Positions 33,969-41,389 of a stretch of 64,000 nucleotides of DNA are shown here, piece after piece; the first letter of the stretch is position 1, and every line of letters begins with the position of its first letter. The notes beneath the pieces were generated by a model, which was not told the origin of the DNA, did no database searches, and was given only the letters and a program-made list of their open reading frames with translations. Made by a program: the position numbers and the translations under genes. This stretch comes from Flavobacteriales bacterium (lineage in GTDB: Bacteria; Bacteroidota; Bacteroidia; UBA10329), in NCBI GenBank assembly GCA_021739695.1, contig JAIPBM010000018.1, forward strand, positions 23,642 to 87,641. The letters are read 5' to 3'.

Positions 33969-33987
33969 CATTTGATTTAAACAAATG
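33969..33987. promoter_or_regulatory. Probable TetR operator palindrome
   Basis: CATTTG-ATTTAAA-CAAATG is an inverted repeat with six-base arms and a TTTAAA core, 22 bases upstream of the tetR ATG and 58 bases before the divergent mscS gene. Size and position fit a TetR-dimer site. Confidence 0.6.
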
Positions 33988-34045
33988 TTTAATTCATGGC
34001 TTTCGTTTTTAGTTCCTTTGCAAGCGAATCAAAAACAAACATTTT

Positions 34046-34864
34046 ATGAAAGATCTATTTGGAGAAGGAGGAACCGATTACATGCCGCTAATCATTGAAT
34101 ACGGACAAAAACTGGCCGTTGGCATTCTAATACTTGTAATTGGACTATGGCTGGCGGGTATGATTACCAAAGCTGCTAAGAAACTGATGGCTGCAAGAAA
34201 GCTCGATGCAGCACTTCAAAGTTTCCTCGGAAGTATGCTCGGAATTGCGCTCAAAATACTTGTGGTTATAACAGCCCTAGGAACGCTGGGAATCGAAATG
34301 ACCTCGTTTGTTGCCATTCTCGGAGCGGCCAGTTTGGCTGTTGGTATGGCGTTGAGCGGAACGCTTCAGAATTTTGCGGGAGGCGTCATCATTCTTATTC
34401 TCAAACCATTTAAGATCGGTGATGTGTTGGAGGCTCAAGGTTACGTGGGCTCGGTCTCAGACATTCAGATTTTCAACACCATTCTCAAAACTCCAGACAA
34501 CAAAACCATCATCATTCCGAACGGTGGGCTTTCTACTGGAAGTATGATCAACTATTCAACAGAGGCAAGAAGACGTGTTGACTGGACCATCGGAATCGGT
34601 TATGGCGATGATGCCGATAAAGCCGAGCAAGTGCTGCTGCAAATGTTGAAAGATGACAAGCGAGTTTTGCAAGATCCAGCTCCGTTCATTGCTTTGTCAG
34701 CTTTGGCAGATAGTTCTGTGAATTTCACTGTGCGTGCTTGGGTCGATGCTGCAGATTATTGGAGCGTTTTCTTTGACCTCAACAAGCGAGTTTACAAGGA
34801 ATTCGGGCAACACGGCCTCAACATTCCTTTTCCACAAATGGATATACATTTGCACAATAAGTAA
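34046..34864 (+). CDS. MscS-family mechanosensitive ion channel, first of tandem pair
   Basis: A 272-residue inner-membrane channel that opens under membrane tension to release solutes during osmotic downshock. It has three membrane helices within about residues 15-120; the pore-lining third helix is the glycine/alanine-rich AASLAVGMALSGTLQNFAGG, followed by the beta domain start KPFKIGDVLEA and the mixed C-terminal domain. Size is like small MscS (E. coli MscS is 286). A paralogue follows after 17 bases. It is divergent from the exporter operon across the TetR operator. Confidence 0.93.
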   Translation: MKDLFGEGGTDYMPLIIEYGQKLAVGILILVIGLWLAGMITKAAKKLMAARKLDAALQSFLGSMLGIALKILVVITALGTLGIEMTSFVAILGAASLAVGMALSGTLQNFAGGVIILILKPFKIGDVLEAQGYVGSVSDIQIFNTILKTPDNKTIIIPNGGLSTGSMINYSTEARRRVDWTIGIGYGDDADKAEQVLLQMLKDDKRVLQDPAPFIALSALADSSVNFTVRAWVDAADYWSVFFDLNKRVYKEFGQHGLNIPFPQMDIHLHNK

Positions 34865-34881
34865 CCTCTTTTTACTCTAAA

Positions 34882-35703
34882 ATGAACTCAGAAGCACTTT
34901 CTCAATACTCAGACAAAGCCATTGAAATGATCATGCTTTATGCACCTAAATTGGTGCTAGCATTGCTCGTTCTAGTAATTGGTCTGTGGGTCATAAACCG
35001 CTTCGTTGGCGTGCTTGGCAAACTGATGGACAACAGGCATGTAGATGTCAGCCTTCAACCATTCTTAAAAAGCCTCATAGGAATTGGTCTGAAAGCCATG
35101 TTGCTGATAAGTGTGGCTAGCATGATCGGCATTGAGACCACATCTTTTGTGGCTTTGATCGGTGCCGCAGGTTTGGCCGTTGGATTGGCTTTGCAGGGAA
35201 CGCTGGCCAACTTTGCCGGTGGCGTACTCATTCTGATCTTCAAGCCTTTCAAAGTTGGTGATCTGATTGAAGCCCAAGGACACTTGGGTAACGTGAAGGA
35301 GATTCAGATTTTCGTGACTATTCTGAATACACCAGAGAGCAAAACGGTGATCATTCCGAATGGAGCGATCAGCAATGGAAACATCACAAATTACGCTACT
35401 GAAGGCAAGATCCGTGTTGATCTGAACATGGGAATCTCGTACGATTCAGACGTGAAGAAAGCGCGTGAAGTACTGATAAATGTGATGACATCTCATCCTA
35501 AAGTGATGACAGATCCAGCACCATTTGTCGGTGTAGTTGGGTTGGGCAGCAGCTCTGTGAACTTAGCAGTTCGTCCGTACTGCGATCCTGCTCATTATTG
35601 GGATGTTTATTTTGACGTTTACGAGAGCGGAAAAGAGGCTTTGGATGCGGCAAAAATCACCATTCCATTCCCGCAATTGGATGTGCATATGCCAAAGGCG
35701 TAG
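34882..35703 (+). CDS. MscS-family mechanosensitive ion channel, second of tandem pair
   Basis: A 273-residue paralogue of the preceding channel, with the same plan: three membrane helices, the pore helix AAGLAVGLALQGTLANFAGG, FKPFKVGDLIEAQGHLGNV and a C-terminal domain ending ITIPFPQLDVHM. The pore helix has Q where the neighbour has S (GLALQG versus GMALSG), so conductance or gating may differ. Seventeen bases separate the two genes, and a strong terminator follows, so they form a two-gene unit. MscS forms homoheptamers; mixed channels are possible but not shown. Confidence 0.93.
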   Translation: MNSEALSQYSDKAIEMIMLYAPKLVLALLVLVIGLWVINRFVGVLGKLMDNRHVDVSLQPFLKSLIGIGLKAMLLISVASMIGIETTSFVALIGAAGLAVGLALQGTLANFAGGVLILIFKPFKVGDLIEAQGHLGNVKEIQIFVTILNTPESKTVIIPNGAISNGNITNYATEGKIRVDLNMGISYDSDVKKAREVLINVMTSHPKVMTDPAPFVGVVGLGSSSVNLAVRPYCDPAHYWDVYFDVYESGKEALDAAKITIPFPQLDVHMPKA

Positions 35704-35722
35704 AATCAAATTTGTTCTTTAA

Positions 35723-35763
35723 GAAATGGCCTGTTGCGATTCGTTTCAGGCCGTTTCTTTTTG
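35723..35763 (+). terminator. Rho-independent terminator after the mscS pair
   Basis: GAAATGGCCTG and CAGGCCGTTTC pair over 11 positions (one G-U) around a 13-base loop, followed by TTTTTGG. Confidence 0.82.
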
Positions 35764-35790
35764 GCACGTTTGAAGATGTAATTTCGCGCA

Positions 35791-36573
35791 ATGTCTCATC
35801 TATGGCGCGCAGCCGAATACGCAAAGTATCTCTCTAAAGCCAAAAATCGGCACGGAATACACTCTCCTTTTGTGTATGAATTGCTCGATAAAGTGATTTA
35901 CGACAAGGCGAATTATCCTGCTTACGAATCCGTAAAGACGATTCGAAAAGAGCTTCTTTCTAGAACGGATGAGATAGAAATAACCGATCTTGGAGCAGGT
36001 TCAACGGTCAACCGATCCAACAAAAGAAAGGTTTCCGATATCGCTAAAAACTCCGCGAAAGCTGGAAAATGGGGCGAATTGCTCTTTCGCCTCTCCAAAC
36101 GTTTTGAACCCGAAACCATGATTGAACTAGGAACTTCGCTCGGCATAGGAAGCCTCTACCAATCGCTCGGTAATCCGAACGGAAAACTCACAACTTTTGA
36201 AGGTTGCCCGAACACGGCTGCCATTGCACAACAGCAATTCCGAACAGCGAAAGTCAATCCAACGATCATCAAAGGAAACTTTGACGATACCCTTCAACCA
36301 TTTCTTGATTCCATCGAAAAACTGGATTGGGCGTTTATTGATGGCAATCATCAAAAAGAACCGACCATTCGCTACTTCGAGCAATGCTTGGAGAAATGCC
36401 ACAATGATTCTGTGTTGCTTTTCGATGATATTTATTGGAGCAAAGGCATGGCCGAAGCTTGGGCGAACATCAAGGCACACGAACGTGTTAATGTGACACT
36501 CGATTTGTTTCAAGTAGGAATCGTTTTCCTACGGAAAGAGCAACCGAAGCAACATTTCATCATCAGGTATTGA
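35791..36573 (+). CDS. Class I SAM-dependent methyltransferase
   Basis: A 260-residue cytoplasmic protein with a Rossmann-type methyltransferase core. The SAM loop is MIELGTSLGIGSLY (about residue 110-123), then TTFEGCP (acidic ribose ligand) and WAFIDGNHQKEPT near 187. The N-terminal RHGIHSPFVYELLDKVIYD block is one I associate with a Bacteroidota-specific group, related to O-methyltransferases. The substrate is unknown. It stands alone after a terminator; the secreted protein downstream begins 20 bases later and may share the transcript. Confidence 0.85.
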   Translation: MSHLWRAAEYAKYLSKAKNRHGIHSPFVYELLDKVIYDKANYPAYESVKTIRKELLSRTDEIEITDLGAGSTVNRSNKRKVSDIAKNSAKAGKWGELLFRLSKRFEPETMIELGTSLGIGSLYQSLGNPNGKLTTFEGCPNTAAIAQQQFRTAKVNPTIIKGNFDDTLQPFLDSIEKLDWAFIDGNHQKEPTIRYFEQCLEKCHNDSVLLFDDIYWSKGMAEAWANIKAHERVNVTLDLFQVGIVFLRKEQPKQHFIIRY

Positions 36574-36592
36574 ACGCTGAACTTGCTACCTT

Positions 36593-37660
36593 GTGATGAA
36601 ATTAGACCTCTTAGTGAAAACAATTGTCCTTTTCTTCATTCTGAACACCATGTCTATGGTGGGTTTTACTCAGATTGTTCAATCCGATTGCTCTGCGCCT
36701 GGATACGTGGAAGCATTCTACAAAGAAGATGCAGATCAAATCACCCTTCAAACAACTTACACTCCCGCTCCAACGATTTTTTTTCCATCCCCATCTCCTT
36801 CACTTTACGCTTATCAGAATAATCAAGATGATGTGGATATTCCGGAGGCTTTATCTGACACGATTCTAAGTGCCCTTATCGCAGTCTATAACGCTACAAG
36901 TTTACCTCAAGCAGATAGTGTTATTAATATTTACAACATACATCCCTACGAAACTTTCACGATGAGCAGGTTATATCTTGCTGCTGACACAACTTATCCT
37001 TGGGCAATGAATCTTTGGAACGAGATTGCTCCTACAGGTCAACCATTTATAGATAGTTTAATGGTCAGGTACGCTATGGTAAGTGATAGTGCCTACTGGC
37101 TTTCCAATTCAAGTGATCTCGTGGTTCGACTCATTTCAGATAGCAATTATAATGCACCGGCTCTTTCTCTAGTATTTGAGCTAATTCCAGAAGTTACTTA
37201 TGCTGAAATGATTCCGGCACTTGGAGACGGAGACAACATTACAGCTACTATTAACCTAGACCACGTTGAGTTGATTTATTCAGTGGGTTGGGGTGATTGC
37301 CTTGCTGGTTGCATTCAAAGAAGATTTTGGAAATTCAAAGTTTATTATGACTGTGAAGTAGAATTCATGGAGAGCTATGGAAGCTCCAATCCTCCGTACC
37401 CACCATTAATCACTTCGATTCCAGAGAATAGCTACAATTCCCCTAATGCATATCCCAATCCACTTGAAAGTCACATCAAACTTTGTAACACCCCCGAGAA
37501 CGCGCACTACGCAATTTTCAATATGATGGGGCAAGAATTGACAAGGGGGAATATTGACAAAGACGGAATTATTGATTTGAACTTCCTCTCTCCTGGGGAG
37601 TTTCTTCTTCGTATGGTCAGCGAAGAAACCAGCCAATTCATAAGGCTTGTCAAATACTAA
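36593..37660 (+). CDS. Secreted protein of unknown function with type IX sorting domain
   Basis: A 355-residue exported protein. The signal peptide (MMKLDLLVKTIVLFFILN, cleaved near GFTQ) is followed by about 250 residues I cannot assign, with a cysteine-containing segment GDCLAGCIQRRFWKFKVYYDC near 235. The C-terminus from about 280 (AYPNPLESHIKL, then FNMMGQELTRG, LSPGEFLLRM, ending FIRLVKY) is a type A sorting domain, so the protein should cross the outer membrane by the type IX system and be processed by PorU. It lies between a methyltransferase and an ABC ATPase with no evident link to either. Confidence 0.85.
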   Translation: MMKLDLLVKTIVLFFILNTMSMVGFTQIVQSDCSAPGYVEAFYKEDADQITLQTTYTPAPTIFFPSPSPSLYAYQNNQDDVDIPEALSDTILSALIAVYNATSLPQADSVINIYNIHPYETFTMSRLYLAADTTYPWAMNLWNEIAPTGQPFIDSLMVRYAMVSDSAYWLSNSSDLVVRLISDSNYNAPALSLVFELIPEVTYAEMIPALGDGDNITATINLDHVELIYSVGWGDCLAGCIQRRFWKFKVYYDCEVEFMESYGSSNPPYPPLITSIPENSYNSPNAYPNPLESHIKLCNTPENAHYAIFNMMGQELTRGNIDKDGIIDLNFLSPGEFLLRMVSEETSQFIRLVKY

Positions 37661-37693
37661 TTCAGTGATCAAGCAACTTAATTTAGCCATCCA

Positions 37694-38428
37694 ATGGAAA
37701 TCAAATTCTCCCCAGTCAAAGACGTCATCCGCACCGAACACATCGCCAAAGTGTATGTGATGGGAACAGAAGAAGTGCATGCATTGCGCGATATCAGCAT
37801 CACCATCAAGCAAGGCGAATATGTGGCTTTGATGGGACCTTCTGGTTCGGGAAAATCCACATTGATGAATATGATCGGTTGCTTAGATACACCAAGTTCT
37901 GGGCAGTATTTTCTAGACGGACAGGACGTGAGTCGCATGACCGATAATCAACTGGCCGAAGTGCGCAACAAAAAGATCGGTTTCGTATTCCAAACGTTCA
38001 ACCTGCTCCCCCGATCCACTGCCTTGGAAAACGTTACGCTGCCGCTTATCTACGCTGGTTTTGGAAAAGCAGATCGTATTGTGAAAGGAGAGAAAGTGCT
38101 GAACCAAGTCGGTTTGGGCGACCGAATGAAACATCAACCAAACGAACTTTCGGGCGGACAGCGCCAACGGGTTGCTGTTGCGCGTGCTTTGGTAAACAAT
38201 CCAGCATTGATCCTGGCCGATGAGCCAACGGGAAACCTCGACTCAAAAACTTCCATCGAGATCATGGGACTTTTTGAAGAGATCCATCGTAACGGAAATA
38301 CCATTGTGGTAGTGACGCACGAGGAAGAAATTGCACAACACGCACATCGCATCATCCGACTGAAAGACGGTTTGGTGGAAACGGACGAAGTGAACCTTAA
38401 TGTTCAAACTGTGTTGCAGCAGTCATGA
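37694..38428 (+). CDS. ABC transporter ATP-binding protein (LolD/MacB type), without adjacent permease
   Basis: A 244-residue ATPase with Walker [14 protein letters not shown], signature [15 protein letters not shown], Walker [16 protein letters not shown] and switch histidine VTHEEEIA. The N-terminal [18 protein letters not shown] and [13 protein letters not shown] mark the LolD/MacB/FtsE-like group that drives lipoprotein release or mechanical work on periplasmic partners rather than bulk transport. No MacB- or LolC-like permease is adjacent, so its membrane partner must be elsewhere. Its stop overlaps the start of the cobalamin adenosyltransferase (ATGA). Confidence 0.9.
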   Translation: MEIKFSPVKDVIRTEHIAKVYVMGTEEVHALRDISITIKQGEYVALMGPSGSGKSTLMNMIGCLDTPSSGQYFLDGQDVSRMTDNQLAEVRNKKIGFVFQTFNLLPRSTALENVTLPLIYAGFGKADRIVKGEKVLNQVGLGDRMKHQPNELSGGQRQRVAVARALVNNPALILADEPTGNLDSKTSIEIMGLFEEIHRNGNTIVVVTHEEEIAQHAHRIIRLKDGLVETDEVNLNVQTVLQQS

Positions 38429-38973
38429 AAGTTTACACAAAAACAGGCGATGATGGCACAACCGGACTTTTCGGTGGCGCGCGTGTTCCAAAGCATCACG
38501 TCCGAATTGAAAGCTATGGAACAGTCGATGAGTTGAACTCCTACATCGGTCTTGTACGTTTCCGCGACATCGATCCGTTTGCCAAAGAAATGCTGGCCGA
38601 AATTCAAGATCGCTTGTTCACCATCGGTTCTATTCTTGCTTCCGACCCAAGCAAATCGAATCTTGTCGTTCCAGACCTCCACGAATCAGACATCGAACTT
38701 TTGGAAAAGGAAATGGACCGCATGAATGATACGCTGCCCGAAATGCGCTCCTTCGTGCTTCCTGGCGGAAACGACACCGTTGCGTTCTGTCACATAGCAC
38801 GGTGCGTATGCCGCAGAGCAGAACGACTTACCGTTCTTCTAAACGAAAAAGAACCGATTTCTCCGCTGGTCATAAAATATTTGAACCGACTTTCCGATTA
38901 CCTCTTTGTACTAAGTCGCAAAACCACGCAGTACAACGAACTGAAAGAGGTTCCATGGAGACCGCGTAAATAG
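38425..38973 (+). CDS. Cob(I)alamin adenosyltransferase (PduO/MMAB type)
   Basis: A 182-residue enzyme that transfers the adenosyl group of ATP to cob(I)alamin, making the adenosylcobalamin used by mutases such as methylmalonyl-CoA mutase. The N-terminal [17 protein letters not shown] is the ATP-binding motif of this family, followed by [21 protein letters not shown] and [10 protein letters not shown] in the helical half complete the site. It overlaps the upstream ATPase by four bases. No cobalamin synthesis gene is nearby, so it most likely serves salvaged B12. Length is normal. Confidence 0.94.
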   Translation: MKVYTKTGDDGTTGLFGGARVPKHHVRIESYGTVDELNSYIGLVRFRDIDPFAKEMLAEIQDRLFTIGSILASDPSKSNLVVPDLHESDIELLEKEMDRMNDTLPEMRSFVLPGGNDTVAFCHIARCVCRRAERLTVLLNEKEPISPLVIKYLNRLSDYLFVLSRKTTQYNELKEVPWRPRK

Positions 38974-39033
38974 CTGATTTTAAGCATTTACGAGGAAATT
39001 TCAATCACCTCTTTCATGTCTAGTTAAAATTTT

Positions 39034-39041
39034 TAGCTTTG
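39034..39041 (+). promoter_or_regulatory. -7 promoter box TAGCTTTG before the DUF2795 gene
   Basis: TAGCTTTG fits TAnnTTTG. TTTC lies 18 bases further up, a partial match to the TTTG box. Expected initiation near 39048 leaves a leader of about 33 bases. Confidence 0.55.
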
Positions 39042-39080
39042 CGCGAAATAGAGTAGGTAACCTTTTTTATACGATTCACA

Positions 39081-39302
39081 ATGTATTGGACACTAGAATT
39101 AGCATCACGTCTCGAAGACGCACCTTGGCCAGCCACAAAGGACGAGCTGATTGACTTCGCAATGCGATCTGGCGCACCGATGGAGGTGGTCGAGAACCTG
39201 CAAGAAATTGAAGATGATGGCGAAGTATTCGAAAGCATCGAAGACATCTGGCCAGATTATCCAACCAAAGACGACTTCTTCTTCAACGAAGACGAGTATT
39301 AA
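39081..39302 (+). CDS. DUF2795 domain protein
   Basis: A 73-residue very acidic protein (MYWTLELASRLEDAPWPATK ... FFFNEDEY). The sequence, with TKDELIDFAMRSGAP and ESIEDIWPDYP, matches the short DUF2795 family that is nearly universal in Bacteroidota; no biochemical role is known to me. It has its own -7 box and its own terminator, so it is a single-gene unit that is probably well expressed. The extreme length conservation of this family suggests a core function. It lies between the adenosyltransferase and repeat copy C. Confidence 0.88.
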   Translation: MYWTLELASRLEDAPWPATKDELIDFAMRSGAPMEVVENLQEIEDDGEVFESIEDIWPDYPTKDDFFFNEDEY

Positions 39303-39326
39303 ACTCCACGAACACCTTTTTCGAAG

Positions 39327-39357
39327 AGCGATTCCTTAAACGGGGTCGCTTTTTTTG
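39327..39357 (+). terminator. Rho-independent terminator after the DUF2795 gene
   Basis: GCGATTCC and GGGGTCGC pair over eight positions (two G-U) around TTAAAC, followed by seven T. Confidence 0.85.
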
Positions 39358-39433
39358 TGCCTCGTTCAAAGGCAATACCAACACCTTCGAAACGTTCCGA
39401 GCTTCAAACTTCACATTATTTCCCTTTTCCTTT

Positions 39434-39517
39434 GGGCGTTCCCCCGATAAAAATCGGGGTCGGGCTGTACGCTTTATCCCCGAAAAAATCGGGGGATGCC
39501 GCTTCCATCCCTAACGC
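39434..39517 (+). repeat. Structured intergenic repeat, copy C (short)
   Basis: GGGCGTTCCC, hairpin CCCCGAT-AAAA-ATCGGGG (39442-39459), CGGGCTGTACGCTTTATC, a second hairpin CCCCGA / TCGGGG (39478-39494), then GGATGCCGCTTCCATCCC and TAACGC. Both hairpins occupy the same places as in copies A and B but with different paired sequences. Copy C lacks the 15-base module. Confidence 0.85.
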
Positions 39518-39548
39518 AGGCGCGTTAACGAAACCACAGAGCTTTTCC

Positions 39549-39556
39549 TAGATTTG
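39549..39556 (+). promoter_or_regulatory. -7 promoter box TAGATTTG before the M42 peptidase gene
   Basis: TAGATTTG fits TAnnTTTG and ends 20 bases before the ATG at 39577. The upstream box is not recognisable. Confidence 0.45.
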
Positions 39557-39576
39557 ACCTTCCTAAAAACAAGCTT

Positions 39577-40623
39577 ATGCCTCTAGATATTAAATTGATG
39601 GCCGAAATCTGCGAAGTAGCAGGCGCGCCAGGTTACGAAAAACGAATCCGCGACATCGTACTCAGAGAAGTCACACCATTGGTTGACGAAGTTTCGGTCG
39701 ATAATCTCGGAAACGTAACCGCCATCAAACGCGGAAAAGACCGTAAGAAAGTGATGATCGGTGCACACATGGACGAGATCAGTTTCATGGTAACACACAT
39801 AGAAGATGGCGGATTTCTGCGTTTTCATACACTCGGAGGCTTCGACCCGAAAACCTTGACAGCCCAACGCGTGATTGTTCACGGAAAGAAAGACCTGATC
39901 GGTGTAATGGGCTCAAAACCTATTCATGTGATGACGGTGGAAGAGCGCGCTAAGCTTCCGAAGACAACCGATTTCTTCATCGACATGGGAATGTCGAAGG
40001 AAGAAGTAGAGAAATACGTTTCGGTTGGTGATGTGATCACGCGTGAACGAAAACTCATTGAAATGGGCAATTGCGTCAACTGCAAAAGCATCGACAACCG
40101 CATTTCCGTTTTCATTCTTATTGAAGCTTTACGAACCTTGGGCGATGTGCCGTACGATGTGTACGGAGTATTTACCGTTCAGGAAGAGGTCGGTATTCGT
40201 GGTGCGCAGGTTTCTGCTTTGCAACATCAACCCGATTTCGGCTTCGGACTCGACACAACCATTGCATACGATGTTCCTGGAGCGCAAGCACACGAGAAAA
40301 TCACAGAGCTTGGAAAAGGCACCGCCATCAAGATCATGGACGCATCTACCATTTGCGATTACCGCATGGTTGAATTCATGAAAAAAACGGCTGATAAGCA
40401 CAAAATTCAGTGGCAACCAGAAGTGCTTACCGCTGGCGGAACAGACACAGCGGCCATTCAGCGCTACAGTGCTGGTGGAGCAATTTCAGGAGCAATTTCC
40501 ATCCCAACGCGCCACATTCATCAAGTAATTGAGATGGCCGATAAAGGCGATATCGAAAAGAGTATTCTCCTACTTCAAAAGTGTTTGGAGGAATTGGATT
40601 CGTTTGATTGGGGGCATAGGTAA
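39577..40623 (+). CDS. M42-family aminopeptidase
   Basis: A 348-residue cytoplasmic metallopeptidase that usually forms tetrahedral dodecamers and trims peptides. Metal ligands and catalytic residues are visible in order: GAHMDE (His at about 66), SIDNRIS (bridging Asp), VQEEVGIRGA (catalytic Glu and metal Glu), GLDTTIAYD and TRHIHQ near the end. Domain order and length are normal for the family (also annotated as glucanase M or FrvX in older databases, which is misleading). A 45-residue membrane ORF starts directly at its stop and may be co-transcribed. Confidence 0.93.
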   Translation: MPLDIKLMAEICEVAGAPGYEKRIRDIVLREVTPLVDEVSVDNLGNVTAIKRGKDRKKVMIGAHMDEISFMVTHIEDGGFLRFHTLGGFDPKTLTAQRVIVHGKKDLIGVMGSKPIHVMTVEERAKLPKTTDFFIDMGMSKEEVEKYVSVGDVITRERKLIEMGNCVNCKSIDNRISVFILIEALRTLGDVPYDVYGVFTVQEEVGIRGAQVSALQHQPDFGFGLDTTIAYDVPGAQAHEKITELGKGTAIKIMDASTICDYRMVEFMKKTADKHKIQWQPEVLTAGGTDTAAIQRYSAGGAISGAISIPTRHIHQVIEMADKGDIEKSILLLQKCLEELDSFDWGHR

Positions 40624-40761
40624 ATGAAATGGCTAAAAAGTTTGGGGCGAGTCAGTTTGGTTGCTTTGCTGATTTTTGTTCTCATAATAATTCTGCTCCT
40701 TATTTGGAACAGTGATTATGTTCTTTCATTGATTCCTAGTTGGAATACAACCATTTCCTGA
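40624..40761 (+). CDS. Small single-span membrane protein, 45 residues
   Basis: An ATG directly abuts the peptidase stop (TAAATG) and opens a frame of 45 codons ending TGA at 40759-40761. The product begins MKWLKSLGR (basic), continues with about 20 hydrophobic residues (VALLIFVLIIILLLIW) and ends with a polar tail, so it would be a one-span inner-membrane protein with cytoplasmic N-terminus. I know no family for it. Position and composition support a real gene; its size means conservation in relatives is the needed test. Confidence 0.5.
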   Translation: MKWLKSLGRVSLVALLIFVLIIILLLIWNSDYVLSLIPSWNTTIS

Positions 40762-40785
40762 CAATTCAAAATGTAAATAATTATT

Positions 40786-40793
40786 TACCTTTG
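40786..40793 (+). promoter_or_regulatory. -7 promoter box TACCTTTG immediately before hicA
   Basis: TACCTTTG fits TAnnTTTG and ends five bases before the hicA ATG, so the mRNA may be leaderless or nearly so. Confidence 0.55.
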
Positions 40794-40798
40794 TTATT

Positions 40799-40987
40799 AT
40801 GAAAAGTTCACAGCTTTTACGGATTCTGAGGAAGGACGGATGGTATCCTGTTTCGCAAAAGGGTTCTCATGTAAAGCTGAAACATGACACAAAAAGTGGC
40901 ATCATCATCTTTCCAAACCATGGCAGTCAGGAAATGGGAAAAGGATTGGAAAAGAAGATCTTGAAAGATGCTGGAATAACAATCTAA
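40799..40987 (+). CDS. hicA: HicA toxin (mRNA interferase)
   Basis: A 62-residue double-stranded-RNA-binding-fold toxin that cleaves mRNA and stops translation when freed from its antitoxin. MKSSQLLRILRKDGWYPVSQ and the catalytic histidine in KGSHVKLKH (His23 or so) are diagnostic, as is IIFPNHGSQEMGKG. hicB starts four bases after the stop, the usual toxin-first order. A -7 box lies five bases before the ATG. Such modules are mobile between strains; the base composition does not look foreign by eye. Confidence 0.93.
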   Translation: MKSSQLLRILRKDGWYPVSQKGSHVKLKHDTKSGIIIFPNHGSQEMGKGLEKKILKDAGITI

Positions 40988-40991
40988 GACA

Positions 40992-41387
40992 ATGGCAAAG
41001 AAGAAAATCGCATTCACCGTTGAGAAAACAGACACAGGCTTTTCTGCCTATTCCAATGATTTTCCGATATACACATCAGGAAAAAACATTACGGAGTTGA
41101 TGAGCAATGCCTTGGAAGCCACTCAACTGCATTTTGAAGAAGAAACGCTTGAGGTAAAACAGGATAATCTCCGATTTGAGTTCGACCTCCAGCAGTTTTT
41201 CCAATACTATAAAGTGCTTAACGCAAAGTTTTTAGCCGAAAAGATCGGAATGAATGCAAGCTTACTTTCTCAATATGTGCAAGGGCATAAAAAGCCATCA
41301 CCAAAGCAGACAGAAAAAATACTGAACGGAATTCACCAGATTGGTCAGGAATTGTCCGGGATCAACCTGTTCTCAAAGGCTTCATAG
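40992..41387 (+). CDS. hicB: HicB antitoxin
   Basis: A 131-residue antitoxin that neutralises HicA and represses the pair's promoter. The N-terminal half is a partly degraded RNase-H-like fold (FTVEKTDTGFSAYSNDFPIYTSG) and the C-terminal half is a helix-turn-helix of the XRE type (LAEKIGMNASLLSQYVQGHKKPSPKQ), which should bind the operator near 40780. Its stop lies two bases from the stop of the converging antiporter. Length is typical of helix-turn-helix HicB proteins. Confidence 0.9.
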   Translation: MAKKKIAFTVEKTDTGFSAYSNDFPIYTSGKNITELMSNALEATQLHFEEETLEVKQDNLRFEFDLQQFFQYYKVLNAKFLAEKIGMNASLLSQYVQGHKKPSPKQTEKILNGIHQIGQELSGINLFSKAS

Positions 41388-41389
41388 GA

